DNA from: Symsagittifera roscoffensis
Taxonomy: Eukaryota; Xenacoelomorpha; Acoela; Convolutidae
NCBI RefSeq assembly: GCF_963678635.1
Contig: NC_087067.1
Location: 14,953,018 to 15,017,017 of the forward strand
Length of the DNA: 64,000 nucleotides
Direction: 5' to 3'
Shown: positions 48,353 to 59,639 of the stretch, one piece after another
Layout of the letters: each line of letters starts with the position of its first letter
How positions within the stretch are numbered: position 1 is the first letter of the stretch
Made by a program: the position numbers and the translations under genes
Notes under the pieces: model-generated
Told to the model about the DNA's origin: nothing
The model's input: the letters and a program-made list of their open reading frames with translations, nothing else
Database searches by the model: none

Positions 48353-48794
48353 CAGGGGCGGATTTAGGGGAGAGGGGGCGGGGGGGGGGGGGCGGACGCC
48401 CTTTCCCTTAGGAATTCGACCCCCTGCCGACCCAAAGGGTCCCCCCTTTGATACTTTTTCAGAAATCCATTTTTGGCCGACCGACCCTAAAATTTTTCTA
48501 AAGGCGCCTTTGGCGCCAACATATACTAACTTTGAGGGGGAGCGCGCGCCAAAAAAAAACGCAATTTTTTTGTCAAAGTTTTTCAAAAAGTGCCCAAAAA
48601 CGGCTTTTTTGACTGTTTTTTCAAAAATTTGCCTGCGGCGCAGAAAATTTTGAGCCAAAAAAGGGGCAAAACAGTGCTTTGGGAGAGCTCGAAAAATAAA
48701 TTTGGTCGACCTAAAAAAAAAAAGGTCGTCAAAATTTTCGAATTTTTTTTTAAAATCCGCCCCCCCCCTCGAGAAAATCCTAGATCCGCCCCTG
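48353..48794 (-). mobile_element. Complete hAT-like MITE with 8-bp target duplication
   Basis: Ends CAGGGGCGGATTTAG and CTAGATCCGCCCCTG are inverted repeats. AATTGCAG flanks it exactly on both sides (48345-48352 and 48795-48802). An 8-bp target duplication and CAGGGG termini are hallmarks of hAT elements. It is 442 bp, has the GGCGCC hairpin and no transposase, and lies in reverse orientation to the copies at 40 kb. A 182-codon frame across it is an artefact of the repeat. Confidence 0.95.
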
Positions 48795-48802
48795 AATTGC
48801 AG

Positions 48803-50149
48803 TATCATTTTTTTCTACTTTATAAAATTATATTGCAGTTTCAAATTTTCTAAATTTTAAAATTTTTATCTATTTAGATCTAAGAAAAAACGTTTAAAGT
48901 AAGAGTCAATTTTAACACAATAGAATCGTGAAATGGCGCCACTGTTCTTAAACAACAGTGATATTCAGTGAACAGTGAACAATCAGATGATGCACGGTAA
49001 ATCTATAAAATCGACGAGCGTGAAGTGTGAACAAAAGATACTCGTTTTACGTTTTCTGCACTTGGGTAGTTTTTACAACCGAGTTTGCGGCTTTAGAGTG
49101 TGTTGCCGCCATTACAGTGTCATTGCCATTCCAGACAGATATAGCACCAGGTTTCGATTGTAAAAATTCGTTTCTACTAACTTTTTGATTGCAGAGAAAA
49201 AAAAACAAATGAAAAAAAAATTGTTATCAACAAAAACAATAACACGCTGTTATAATTTTTTCATTTTTTTCTACTTCTAATTCAATTTCACAGAACTTAT
49301 TTATAATTACAACAGTTCCAAGCTCTAAAAAAACGAATTATCGTTCATAAGTAAGTCATTAATTTTGAATTTTAATTTGCTTTAAATTATCCGGACAAAA
49401 CGATTAAAAACTTGAAATTTTAAACGCGCTTTCACTAGTTGGGTTGAATTTGTACAAAAAAAGAAGAAAACCAAAATTTTTTAGATTTTTACCAGAATAA
49501 TTATAATCCAATCTATTTTACAAAAAAAAACGGAATCAAATTTTCATCCCAATTAAGAGTCACTTTAACTTTTTTCTATAATCAAAAACTACACTTCAGC
49601 TACTAAGTTAATTGATAGGAAAAGTATACCAAAAAGCGTTTTACTTGGCCGAACAAAGCTTAAGAGTGTTAATTATTACAAACCTGTATAAAAAAGCACA
49701 TTTTTGCTTGATAAAAAAGCGTCATTTTTACTATATAAAAACAATTGCTTAAACATTTTGGAGACTTTACCCTTTTAAAACTCTCTTAATTGGGCAAGAG
49801 GCTCATCTTGGTAAAGTTTTTGTGCCAGTTAAGTTGGTAACTTAAGCTTAAATTTTGATTGATTAGAAAAAAATAAAGTGACTTATTTTTGGGATACATT
49901 TTTGTTTCCGATTTTCGCAAAATATAATGGATTATAATAGTTCTGTTAAGAATCTCAGCAACCTTGGCGCTCTATTTTTTTTGTCTAATCTCCACTTAAA
50001 TGGGAAAAACGATTTAAAGTTTCAATTTCGTACCTATAAATTAAATCAGCACTTTTTTTCAGTGATTTATTGAATTAATCCTAATTTTTTTTTTTTTTTG
50101 ATAAAATGTTGATTGTTTTTTGTTTTACGGCCAAAATTTGTCATCTTGT
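48803..50149. other. AT-rich stretch, no supported gene
   Basis: Homopolymer-rich DNA. A 62-codon frame at 48975-49163 (CRHYSVIAIP) matches no CELF exon, and no RRM2 motif was found. Confidence 0.45.
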
Positions 50150-50151
50150 TA

Positions 50152-51024
50152 TCCCGGGTTGACCTCCATAAAGCTAAAATGCTTATCTTACAATTTCATA
50201 CATCGAAAACGCTTATCATACAAGTTCATACATCAAATGTTAGGAAAAATGCTAATCATACGATTTTCATACAATTTCAAAAAAACATTGAAAAAAACTT
50301 CCAACTAGTTTCTACGGCTATTTGAACCAGACAAAACAGTCTTGTGATGAAAAAAACTATGTTTTTTTGTGCAAAAAATTGGTTATCATACAACTTCCAG
50401 ATACAAAAAATGTATGACTAGCATTTTTTTGATGGCGACAACAAAACTTTTCCCAAGTAATATTGAAATTGCCCAAATTTTTGCATTCAAATTTCATTTT
50501 TTGTCTGTAGTCCTGAATACACAAAAATTGGAATTTTTTCCCTTTCTGGATAATTTTTTTAAACAGGCTAAAAACTCCTATTTCTTTTATATGGCATGTT
50601 TATAAATGCCTTGATCAATGTCTGATAATTTGAAAATTTTAACTTTAAAAATAATCATCTTTGAAAATTTTTGCCAACATTTAAAAGCTTGATGTTTTTA
50701 GTATATGATTTGTGAAGATAACTCACTAACTTGCAAAAACTAGTCGATCAACCCTTTGGTGACTCTTATTATGATTTAATCACTTGTGTTCGGTCACGAA
50801 CACATCCCAAAATTTTTGAAAAACAAAATTTTTTAAAAAGTCAACTTTTTGATTTATGAAAAAATGCTTGTCCTACAATTTCCATATTTTTTCAACTTCC
50901 TCTTTTCAACTTCCTTTTAATTTTTTTCAACTTCCTCTGTATCTATGGAATTGTACAAAATTGTATGACAATCATTTTTTCATATATGAAAATTGTATGA
51001 TAAGCATTTTTGGTCAATCCGGGA
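50152..51024 (+). mobile_element. TA-flanked inverted-repeat MITE, copy 1
   Basis: Left end TA|TCCCGGGTTGACC and right end GGTCAATCCGGGA|TA are inverted repeats flanked by TA, as in Tc1/mariner-type insertions. The interior repeats ATGCTTATCATACAA and its complement many times. It shares its centre (CATTGATCAAGGCATTTATA in reverse) with the element at 54.17 kb. No transposase is encoded. Confidence 0.8.
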
Positions 51025-51579
51025 TATTAAAGTTAACTGATAATTTGATAGCAAGTAAGTAAATGCAGATACAATTTGAAAATTCATCGATATCTCAAAC
51101 TCATATAACGTTTTTCTTTTTGCGGCCGTGCAAAAGAAACAAATAACCCAAACTTATTGATGTCGCAGAGCAAATCAACACTGCTTCAAATTTATTACAG
51201 CAATGTTTAAAAATTTATAAAACTTTACACATTTTTGCAATTATTTACTTCTTTGTTGATTCTGATTGATAAGCACAGATAGGTGTTTGACACTTTTTAA
51301 GAACCAGGTTTTTGCATAATTTAATCAATAAATACAATATTTTATACTGCAAAACAATGACATTAAGACAGCAAATGCGAACTAAAATTTACCAAATTAA
51401 AATGTTCGAATTCAAGCAAAATATTTATCTGAGAAATTAATTATCCATGCTTTTGTATGCAGCGTCTTCTTTAAGTCCCACGAATGAGGTTGTCGTCTTA
51501 ACAGCTGTCGTCTTATTTGCCGGGCACTATCAGTGCTGTTACTACTGTAATTTTTTCTCTGATTTTTTATCTCTGATCA

Positions 51580-51779
51580 NNNNNNNNNNNNNNNNNNNNN
51601 NNNNNNNNNNNNNNNNNNNNNNNNNNNNNNNNNNNNNNNNNNNNNNNNNNNNNNNNNNNNNNNNNNNNNNNNNNNNNNNNNNNNNNNNNNNNNNNNNNNN
51701 NNNNNNNNNNNNNNNNNNNNNNNNNNNNNNNNNNNNNNNNNNNNNNNNNNNNNNNNNNNNNNNNNNNNNNNNNNNNNNN
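51580..51779. other. Assembly gap (200 N)
   Basis: Exactly 200 unresolved bases, a value that suggests a placeholder instead of a measured length. It lies between the last CELF exon seen and the TRIM gene. Confidence 1.
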
Positions 51780-52429
51780 GATATTAATTTTCTGATTTGG
51801 TTGAGAAAAAAAATCTTATTTGTATCATTAATGCTCAAAATTTAATTCTTTTGGTTTATGCTCACAAAAACAAATACTTTAGTTATAAGCTACATGAAAT
51901 TTGAAGTCCCAGTTTTTTTATTGTGAAAATTTTACTGAAATTTTTCGATTTTAAGAACTCGAGGAGCCAATTTTTATCTTGTTATCAATCCAGTTTTATT
52001 CAATTAGTTCTCTTCTCACCCTTGACCATTTCCTTTGACGAAAGTGAGTACGGATGAAACGTTTTTGAAAAAGATAATGTAGATGGCACAAAAACTAAGT
52101 GGGTGAATATTAGGTAGCCAACACGAAGCAAGTTGAAAATAAAATTTAGCAAGCTCCAGAGCGCGATTACCCGAAAGCACGATAGGTCCAATTAAATCAT
52201 TCGTGCCGATTGTAGAGTAATTATTTGCAATTTCGCAATGATGGTTAATTATGGCGAATTTTGTGTTATACGACGTTTGAGATGGTGCAGCGCTACAAAA
52301 CTGCCCATTTAATGCGAAGTTTCGAGATATTCGACCGTTTCTTTACAGTGTTGTTTGAATCATTTTTGGTTTTAATTTCCGGTACAGATTTTTTAAAAAC
52401 ACAAAAGAATTGATCTAAAAAAACAATCC
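51780..52429. other. Stretch right of the gap, no feature seen
   Basis: AT-rich DNA without a supported exon or repeat. No RRM-like coding sequence was found. Confidence 0.4.
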
Positions 52430-52805
52430 CCAAATTTTCAAATACTTTTTCGACTTTTTTTTAGGTTGGGACTAAATAAAATGTTCGAGCTTTTCCAAAG
52501 CACTAAATAGACCCTATTTTGGCCAAATATTCTTTGCCGCAGGCAAGTTTTGGAAAAAATAGACCAAAAAGGCGTTGTTAGGTACTTTTTGGAAAACTTT
52601 GACAGTAAAATTGCGTTTTTTCGGCTCAAATTGATATATTGAGGCGCCTAGGCGCCTTTAGAAAAATTTTAGGGTCAGGCAGACAAAAAATGGATATCAA
52701 ATTAGTACAAAAGGACCCTTTGGGTCGGCAGGGGGTCGAATCCCTGAGTGGTTTGGAGGGGGTGTGGTTAGCCCCCCGTTCCTTCCCCCTCCTAAATCCG
52801 CTGGT
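52430..52805 (+). mobile_element. hAT-like MITE, 5'-truncated diverged copy
   Basis: It keeps the order TTTTTTAGGT, TTCCAAAGCACT, GAGGCGCCTAGGCGCC hairpin, AAATTTTAGGGTC, CCTTTGGGTCGGCAGGGGGTCG, CCTCCTAAATCCGC. The left terminus is missing and the right end is altered. Confidence 0.8.
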
Positions 52806-53173
52806 GCCCGCAACCCAGAACTCGCAAGAAATTCAAAACCGCCTACCAAACACAAGTAATATTTCCCAGTGTTTCGTCTGTTTCTCTTATCTTTTTTTGT
52901 TCTATTTAAAAAATGAGGAATATTCGAGCTCAAGTTATTTTTTTCTTTTTCAGAAGATTTTCGATCATTAAACTAGCAATCTTTGATGGAATGTTTTTAC
53001 TATCCTCTGAAAAGTATTAATCATGGGCCCAGCATAAAAACAATATTTGAACTGTTTTCTTTTTCGCAAAGATATTTGAGATTAACTTGCTAACTTTAAT
53101 TCAATTTGGGAGAAATAACCCTCAATCTACTCAATCTATCTCTGCCGATTAAGCGTCAGCTGCAAATTAAATT

Positions 53174-53640
53174 GGATCTACTTAACAATTACCCATTTCA
53201 ACTTCAAGAAAAGGTGGGGGGGGGGGGGGGGGGGGGTAATAATTGTTACGTAGATTAAGTTACTACTTTGAGTCCCCTTTGTACTAATTTGGGATATTAA
53301 TTTTTGGCTGACTGACCCTAAAATTTTTCTAAAGGCGCCTAGGCTCCAAAATATGCCAATTTTGAGGGGGGAGCTCGCGACAAAAAAAAACAAGTTTTTT
53401 AGTCAAAAATTTCCAAAAAGTATCTACGAACGCCTTTTTGGCCTGTTTTTTCAATAAGGTTTTTCTGATGGTTTTCGAGAGCTCGGAGAATCAAATTAGT
53501 CGACCTAAAAAAGGTCGACAAAATTTTTGACATTTTTTGAAAATCCCCCCGCCTCGAGAAAATCCTAGATCCGCCCCTGAAAGGGGTGGCAGTTCTTCAT
53601 AGATGCCATAGGAGGGGTGGGGCGATTGTTAAGTAGATCC
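53174..53640. mobile_element. Second inverted-repeat element enclosing a hAT fragment
   Basis: GGATCTACTTAACAATTACCC (53174-53194) and GGGCGATTGTTAAGTAGATCC (53620-53640) are near-perfect inverted repeats. Flanks ATTAAATT and ACTAAATC agree at 6 of 8 bases. Inside are a run of 21 G (53216-53236) and a reverse hAT fragment, so one element seems to have inserted into another. Confidence 0.65.
53265..53579 (-). mobile_element. hAT-like MITE fragment (nested)
   Basis: It ends in CTCGAGAAAATCCTAGATCCGCCCCTG-type sequence at 53579 and contains CTAAAGGCGCCTAGG. The other terminus is missing. Confidence 0.8.
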
Positions 53641-53967
53641 ACTAAATCATTCAAAAGGTATTAGGCAAAAAAATTACACTTTTATTATGTAACGCTTAAG
53701 ATAAGGCATTCTTTAAATATGTATGTATAACCCGATTAAAAAAGAGAACTGCAACAATTCAAAGTGGTGCATTTTACAGCGTGGAAATATAGAAATGCAT
53801 GTTTTTTAAACGTTAACTTTTTCATGTAAATCATGTCTTTAACTTTTCATGGAAAGCAATGAAATTCTACGAGCCTCGATAACGTTTTTTGACAAAATTT
53901 CAATCAATTTAAGACATACAGTTTTTGAGATGGCAAACAAATATAAAAGTTTCATAACCCTAGATGA

Positions 53968-54100
53968 AATACCGCTCAAAAATCGCTCAATATTTGAGCG
54001 GTTCCAGCGTTTTTATAGACGATTGCGCTTTATCCGCTAAAATCCTTGCAAGAAGCCATCAAACCGTTCAAAACCGCTCAATTTCTGGCAAAATTTTTTT
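53968..54100 (-). repeat. Isolated relic of the left-hand satellite
   Basis: In reverse orientation it follows the satellite order: ACCGCTCAAAAATCGCTCAA, TTTGAGCGGTTCCAGCGTTT, TATAGACGATTGCGCT, AATCCTTGCAAG, AAACCGTTCAAAACCGCTCA. These correspond to the doubled GAGCGG words, the TTAGACAATTACGCTC link and the CTTGC word of the array at 1-7560. It is about one diverged monomer, 46 kb from the array. Confidence 0.75.
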
Positions 54101-54169
54101 GAAATTTTATTTCGAAATTTGCCTTCGATGTATTCGTTAAAATGCATACACAGAATCGACCGTTTAATA

Positions 54170-54788
54170 CCCGGGATCACCGAAACTTCTGATCATACAA
54201 TTCCCATATATGAGAAACTTCTTGTCAAAATTTTTTAATGGTGATTATTTTAAATTTTTGAATTTTCAAATTATCAGACATTGATTAAGGCATTTATAAA
54301 CACCCCATACAAAGGAAATAGAGTTTTCAGCGTTTTTGAAAAAAAAAACAATTAAGTCAAAAGAAAATAAAAGCCAATATTATTGTATCCAGGACTACGT
54401 TATGCACAAAAGAAAACTAAATTTTGCATCCAAAAAAAATTTCGAAAAATGTTTGTTTGCGTACGAAATTCGATTTGCGGTCGAAAAAAAAACAAAAAAT
54501 TTTTGGGCCAAATTTTCAAAATTACTTTTGTGTAGCCATCAAAAAATGCCAGTCATTCAATTTCCATATATGGTAATTGTATGATAAGCATTTTTTTCAA
54601 AAAACGAAAACCTCGATTTTTTTTACCAGACTGTTTTATTAGAATCAAACAGCCACAGAAAAAAATTTATATCTTTTTTCAACCATTTTTAGAAATTGTA
54701 TGAAAATTGTATGACAAGCATTTTTCCTCATACTTGATCTATGGAATTGTATGATAAGCATTTTCGGTGTATGGAGGTCAACCCAGGA
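54170..54788 (-). mobile_element. TA-flanked inverted-repeat MITE, copy 2
   Basis: Its ends (TA|CCCGGGATCACC and GGTCAACCCAGGA|TA) and repeated TTGTATGATAAGCATTTT match the element at 50.15 kb. The shared central word AAATTATCAGACATTGAT is in the opposite direction, so the two copies are inverted relative to each other. Confidence 0.75.
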
Positions 54789-55080
54789 TATCTGAACTTC
54801 TAACATTCCCATTCCGTAATACCAAAATATAAGCCGAAAAACAACCTAAAATGCTCTAGGGTCCAATAAGCAGTTGTCAAGTTTAATTACGTGTCCGAGA
54901 AAGTCAACAAAAACTGCTCAACATTTTTTTCAAAAATCCGATAATAGTAAATCAATAATGTGATGCTTGTTTAGCGCCTTTTCCGAACTCTACCGCAATA
55001 TCTGACCCTTTGCAAACTTCAAATCAAACTCATCTTTGTCCTCACACCCTCATCACAGAAAGAGGTATCACTCAACAACC

Positions 55081-55384
55081 ATGGCAACACATAGACGCAT
55101 GCCTCCTTTCGGCGTGGACGATGATGTTTCTGTTAAATGTCCGGGATGCAATAAAACCTTCCATTACACAGAAGAAACCTTTGAAATCCCATGCGGACAT
55201 TGTCTTTGTAAGAGTTGTGCTATGGACCTTGCTTCAAAGACAGTGCAGCAATGTCCAAATAAGAAATGCAAAAGCCATAAAGTGTCACCCAGGCGACGCC
55301 TTAAACTCAAATTTGAGGATTACCCTAGCAGACCTGCATCTGCTTTGGACAGAAACTCGATTGTCTCGCCACCCCCAGAACAAG
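55081..55384 (+). CDS. TRIM-type RING/B-box protein, exon 1 (RING)
   Basis: ATG at 55081 (ACAACCATGGC, a good start context) opens 101 codons plus one base, ending at CAAG|GTTTGT. The RING finger lies at residues 20-63: C20-x2-C23, C38-x-H40-x2-C43-x2-C46, C58-x4-C63. The final pair is spaced by four residues instead of the usual two; H66 is a possible substitute ligand. RING domains recruit E2 enzymes, so the product is probably an E3 ubiquitin ligase. The phase-1 end fits the acceptor at 61318 exactly. The gene lies on the same strand as the CELF-type gene and has its own start, so it is not treated as part of it. Confidence 0.85.
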
Positions 55385-55769
55385 GTTTGTTCATTTAAAA
55401 AAAATCAGCTATTTGCGTCTTGCTATCTCTGAATATCAGTTTTAACGCAATTTGAAGACAATCCTTAGCAGCTGCGCGATAGAAGGAAAACAAAATTTGG
55501 ATTAAAAGGCTTGAAAGAAAAATCGATAAAAATCTGAAAGTGTATTGGTTGAAAAAAGTGCAAAGTTTGGTGGGTAGTAGTATTGCTTTGCCGAAAAAAG
55601 TTCGAGCCTGAAAATCCTTGGCAAGTAATTGTTCCGACTTTGAAAAAATGGGGCGTGACAAAATATTGTTTTCAGCTGTTTATTCGTTTTCTCAACAAAC
55701 AAAAAAATTTTGCAAGAAGACAAAAACGTTACGAGGTCAAAATGTGCATCTGTGCATTGTAAGCGGATT

Positions 55770-56030
55770 CGGCAACAGGCCACGATCAGATTTGTCGCGG
55801 AATCCACAACATTGCTACTTTTCTTTGGTCTTCTTTGCTGTTTTGGATTCCACAAACAAATACTTAAAAGATTGTACCGCTCAAAATCGCTTCAAAAATA
55901 GACGAGTTTGCGGAATCCGCAACCGTCTTCAAGGAATCCAGAACCGTTTGTGGAATCCACAAACAAATAATAAGACATGTGTATGATTAAAATCAGCTGT
56001 TGCGGAATCCGCAAATGTAAGTGGAATCCC
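55770..56030 (+). repeat. GGAATCCAC-rich repeat family, copy 2
   Basis: The words GCGGAATCCGCAA (palindromic), GGAATCCACAA and GGAATCCAGAA recur about every 30 bp. Confidence 0.7.
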
Positions 56031-56227
56031 CATTTTGTTTGGGGATTTTGTTTGGATATATGTATATATGTAATAGCGTTTAAAGTTTTATCTTTAAATT
56101 GCAAAGTGGTCACTAGCAAGTTGAATCTCAATGACTATTGTTCTATGTTCATCAGCTTCCTGTTGAAATGCCTAATGTTCGATCTCAATTTCTGTCAAAC
56201 ACTCAGCTTCAGTTTTTGAAAAAATTG

Positions 56228-56670
56228 AATCCCAAATAGTGACCAGTATTTGGGATCGATGGAATCCCAAATACAGACCTCAATCGGCGATAATCTGCGC
56301 ATTGTGTTTCTATACACTATCAACGCACCGACTCCAAATATTGAATTGATTCCATATTTGCTCCATATTATTACAGTATTTGGGAATCCATCAATCTCAA
56401 ATGCTGACCAGTATTATGAATCAATGAAGTTAAAAAAAACTGACATAAATAGGCGATTTTTTCTGCTGTGTGTTTTAAACATTCTCACCAATGACACCAA
56501 ATAATGAGTTTATTCCATATTTAATTCATAATATTCCAGTATATTCCATTTCCCGGCCAATATTTGGGATCGATGGAATCCCAAATACTGACATAAATTG
56601 GCGATATTGTGTGCGTTGTGTTTCTAAACACTCTCAACCCAGTGACTCCAAACAATGAATTTATTCGGTT
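56228..56670 (+). repeat. Degenerate tandem repeat, about 150-165 bp period
   Basis: Three copies carry TTTGGGATCGATGGAATCCCAAAT-type sequence followed by GGCGAT, GTGTTTCTAAACACTCTCAA and a TTGATTCCATAT segment. GGCGAT falls at about 56286, 56451 and 56598. Confidence 0.75.
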
Positions 56671-56864
56671 TTGTGTTTCAAAAGTATGATCCCAAAAATT
56701 GTTTGCTGGGATACGTGCCCCAAATACTAATAGATGAAATCCACCAATTTAGTTAACAAAGGTTCTAAGATTTGTTCGTGGATTCCCCTGAATTGTTAAG
56801 ACCTTGCTTTTAAAAATTTCATTGATAAAATAGGATTTCCAGCTCTAGCTTTCAATTGTTCATA

Positions 56865-57190
56865 CGTAAGTTCAGTAATAAACACAATTCGGAATCCACT
56901 TACAGTTTGCGTATTCTACTTACTTTTTTGGATTTGAATTATTTTTTGCGGAATTCACTTATAGTTCCGGAGTCAAAATAACTAGCTATATTCGCTTGTT
57001 GCGGATTCGGCGACACAACAAACGTTCCGACAAAATTTTGTTATAGTTGTTTGTACGCGAAGTCCACAGAAAATTTGTAAATGGAATTCACTTACATTTT
57101 GGAGCATGTTTAAAGATTAGTTTCTGGACTCCAGTATCAAACAGACACAATATTGAGCGCCTGTCCAGTGCACAGTTTGGCCTTAAATTT
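56865..57190 (+). repeat. GGAATCCAC-rich repeat family, copy 3
   Basis: It aligns with 12790-13100: short GGAATCCACTTAC words, then TTCCGACAAAATTTTGTTA, GAAGTCCACAGAAAATTT and GAGCGCCTGTCCAGTGCACA. Confidence 0.7.
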
Positions 57191-57699
57191 ATAACTTATT
57201 CTAATACAAAAATCATGTAAGATGATACTTTTTGTCATGCAAAATTTTTCAGATGAAACTTTGGTTGCAATTTTTTGACCTGTATTTCTTTTTATAAAAT
57301 GTAGCAGCTCCCTCAAACTGCTATCATGTAATTTTCACAATTAGTTTCACATTTGAAGTTAGGAGGAACTTTGTATTCGGAGGTGTTTTAGGTTTTTCTT
57401 TTTTTTGTTTTCCACAAAAAATTAGGTAACCACAAATAGTCTTTGGACTGGGTTGAGTAATATATCATAATAAAGTCCTATCAGTCTAAGTCGAACCAAG
57501 TTAAGTTTGATTTTTTGTTCAATTACTATAGTGTAATTATACTTAATTTCAGCCTGGAAAATTTAGTTTTATTCAATTAAAGTTAGCTTTTACAGTTTTT
57601 AGCGCCTCATTAGGTATCAAAAACACCAATAAATTGAAAAACGACGCTTAACAAACGACGCCTAATTGGATAAAAATTCCGTGCTACTTGCACAGTAAT

Positions 57700-58115
57700 A
57701 GGCATTACTGGTTATGATTTATATTTGTTAATTCATAGTTTTATATCTGTTTTCAATCTGTTTTTTGAAAGAACATCAAAGATCTAAAAAAATCATTTTG
57801 CCATGAAACTTTCAATACGTTTGTCGAAAAACGACCTAAATCAAAAACTCTAGTATTTCGTTAAGATCTTTTTATACCACGCCAAAAAACAATTATAAAT
57901 TAAAAAAAAAAAACTTTTTTCGTAATTTTAACGACTATGGTCGCAACAATTTGTCAGTAACCTTCTTTTTATTTTCAAAAGCTATTTCATAGTTTCATGT
58001 CTATTTTTGATGTGTTTTTTGGAAACATAGGCGTAATTTAAACGATTTCAAAAACATCATTCTGCTACGAAGTTTTCAATACGTTTGTCGAAAAACTGCT
58101 TGAAACGGTTTTCAA
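57700..58115. repeat. Local direct duplication, about 260-bp offset
   Basis: TTTTCAATACGTTTGTCGAAAAAC near 58070 repeats TTTCAATACGTTTGTCGAAAAAC near 57810. The preceding 80-100 bp also match loosely (ATAGTTT, ATCTGTTTT or GTCTATTTT, ATCATT). Confidence 0.65.
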
Positions 58116-59500
58116 TCTGCTTTTTTTGCCTCAATCATATTGATGATCAAGCATCTTGATGAAAATTTAAAATAAATTCGAACACGTTTATTACGCACAA
58201 AACCATTAAGTGAAAAATTTACTGTTTTTATTTATATAAAAATTTTGAGAAAAAATTTCAACTCGATCGGTTCTGAATTTTGAAACAATTTTTTCAAATG
58301 GAAGTTTTTGTTATACCTGTGAAGAAACCAACTTTTTTTTGTTTATTAGTTTTTTTCTACTTTGATGATTTGTAGGCCTCGTAATGGCCTCTGATGCAAC
58401 GAAAGATGATTTTTTTAAATTTTAGATTAGCAGTTACAGGCAACTTTTGTTGATATTCCAGGAGATTTTTACTAAATTAAATGCTTTATATTATGAGGAG
58501 ATAATAAAATTTATTCTGGCCCTCCAAACTCGAGCAAAACTAATTTTTTGGCAATTTGTTACATGGGATAAGATTGAAAAAAAAACTTAAGTTTTTTTTA
58601 CAAAGAATCACAAGTGTTTGATGAGCAGAAAATTTTCAGAAAAAATACCAGAGAATAGTTTTTTCCTTGTCACTTGATATTGGCTATGAAAATCGAATAA
58701 CAGATAAAAAATTTATCAGCCTCAACTTTAATTCTTGCTGCACATGCAGAGCAAAGTCGACAAGAGTTTTCACGGGTGGTGGTGCTGAAATTTAGGCCCC
58801 AAAAACTATATCGTCAAAAACAAGGATGACCTGAAGACAATGAAAAAAAAACTATCTTTGAATAAACCTGATTGAAAATAAGTCGACTATTTGACTCAGA
58901 AGTACTTTTGAATGTTTCATATTGTCTCAAAAAATCTTTTGTAGAGTTTTCTCAGATGAACAGAAAACAACGGCAGCATACAAAACAACAGTTGATTTTT
59001 TTGCTTTTTGGTAATGATAATGATGAAGTTTTCTATTTTTTTGTTTTTCAGAGATCGGAAGCTTTTTTGAGGTCAAAATTCAACAAATATTCTGCGCATG
59101 CTGACTTGTTGATCATATGCACAAAACATATTTTCCGCTTTCATTAATATTTTGAAAAAAAAAATTAGTTTGGACAGCATTCACCTATATAAAATGAAAA
59201 CAATTGGATTAAAAAACTACCAAAACTTAAGAAACCGTAGTTAACAAAACATATTAAGCAGATAAGCAAGGAAAAACATTGGTTTTTCAACAATTTTTCA
59301 AAAATTTTCAAAAATGATTGAACAGATGCAAATTAAAAATTTTTAGGAAAGCAAAGAAACCTTGTAACTAGACTTTTGAAAATAACTGAGAAAAATTATC
59401 ACAGAACAGTTTTTCAGAAAATGATAACAATCAGAGAACACTGAAACTTAATTAACTCAAAGATGAGAAAAAGTAATAATCACAAAAACTAATTTTTCAC
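58116..59500. other. Intron sequence, nothing recognised
   Basis: AT-rich. A 91-codon frame at 58872-59147 has no recognisable family and starts at a non-ATG codon. Confidence 0.4.
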
Positions 59501-59639
59501 ATTCATTTTTAGACGAACAAATAACTGATCAATATGATTTAGCAAATTTATTAAAGCGAGCTTTCGCAAAACTACAAATGAAGTTTCCGCGGTAAGCATA
59601 AAGAAGAAATCTTTCAAGGGTTAGGGAAAAGTTTTCCCT

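Noticed and set aside
48260-48808. 182-codon minus frame, the longest frame outside the two genes
   Set aside because: Its coordinates coincide with the 442-bp hAT-like MITE; it is open by chance, and other copies of the family do not keep the frame.
51447-51845. Frames crossing the N run
   Set aside because: Most of their length is unresolved sequence; they are not evidence for a gene.
55010-55432. 140-codon frame overlapping TRIM exon 1
   Set aside because: Shadow in another frame; the RING cysteine pattern is in the frame starting at 55081.
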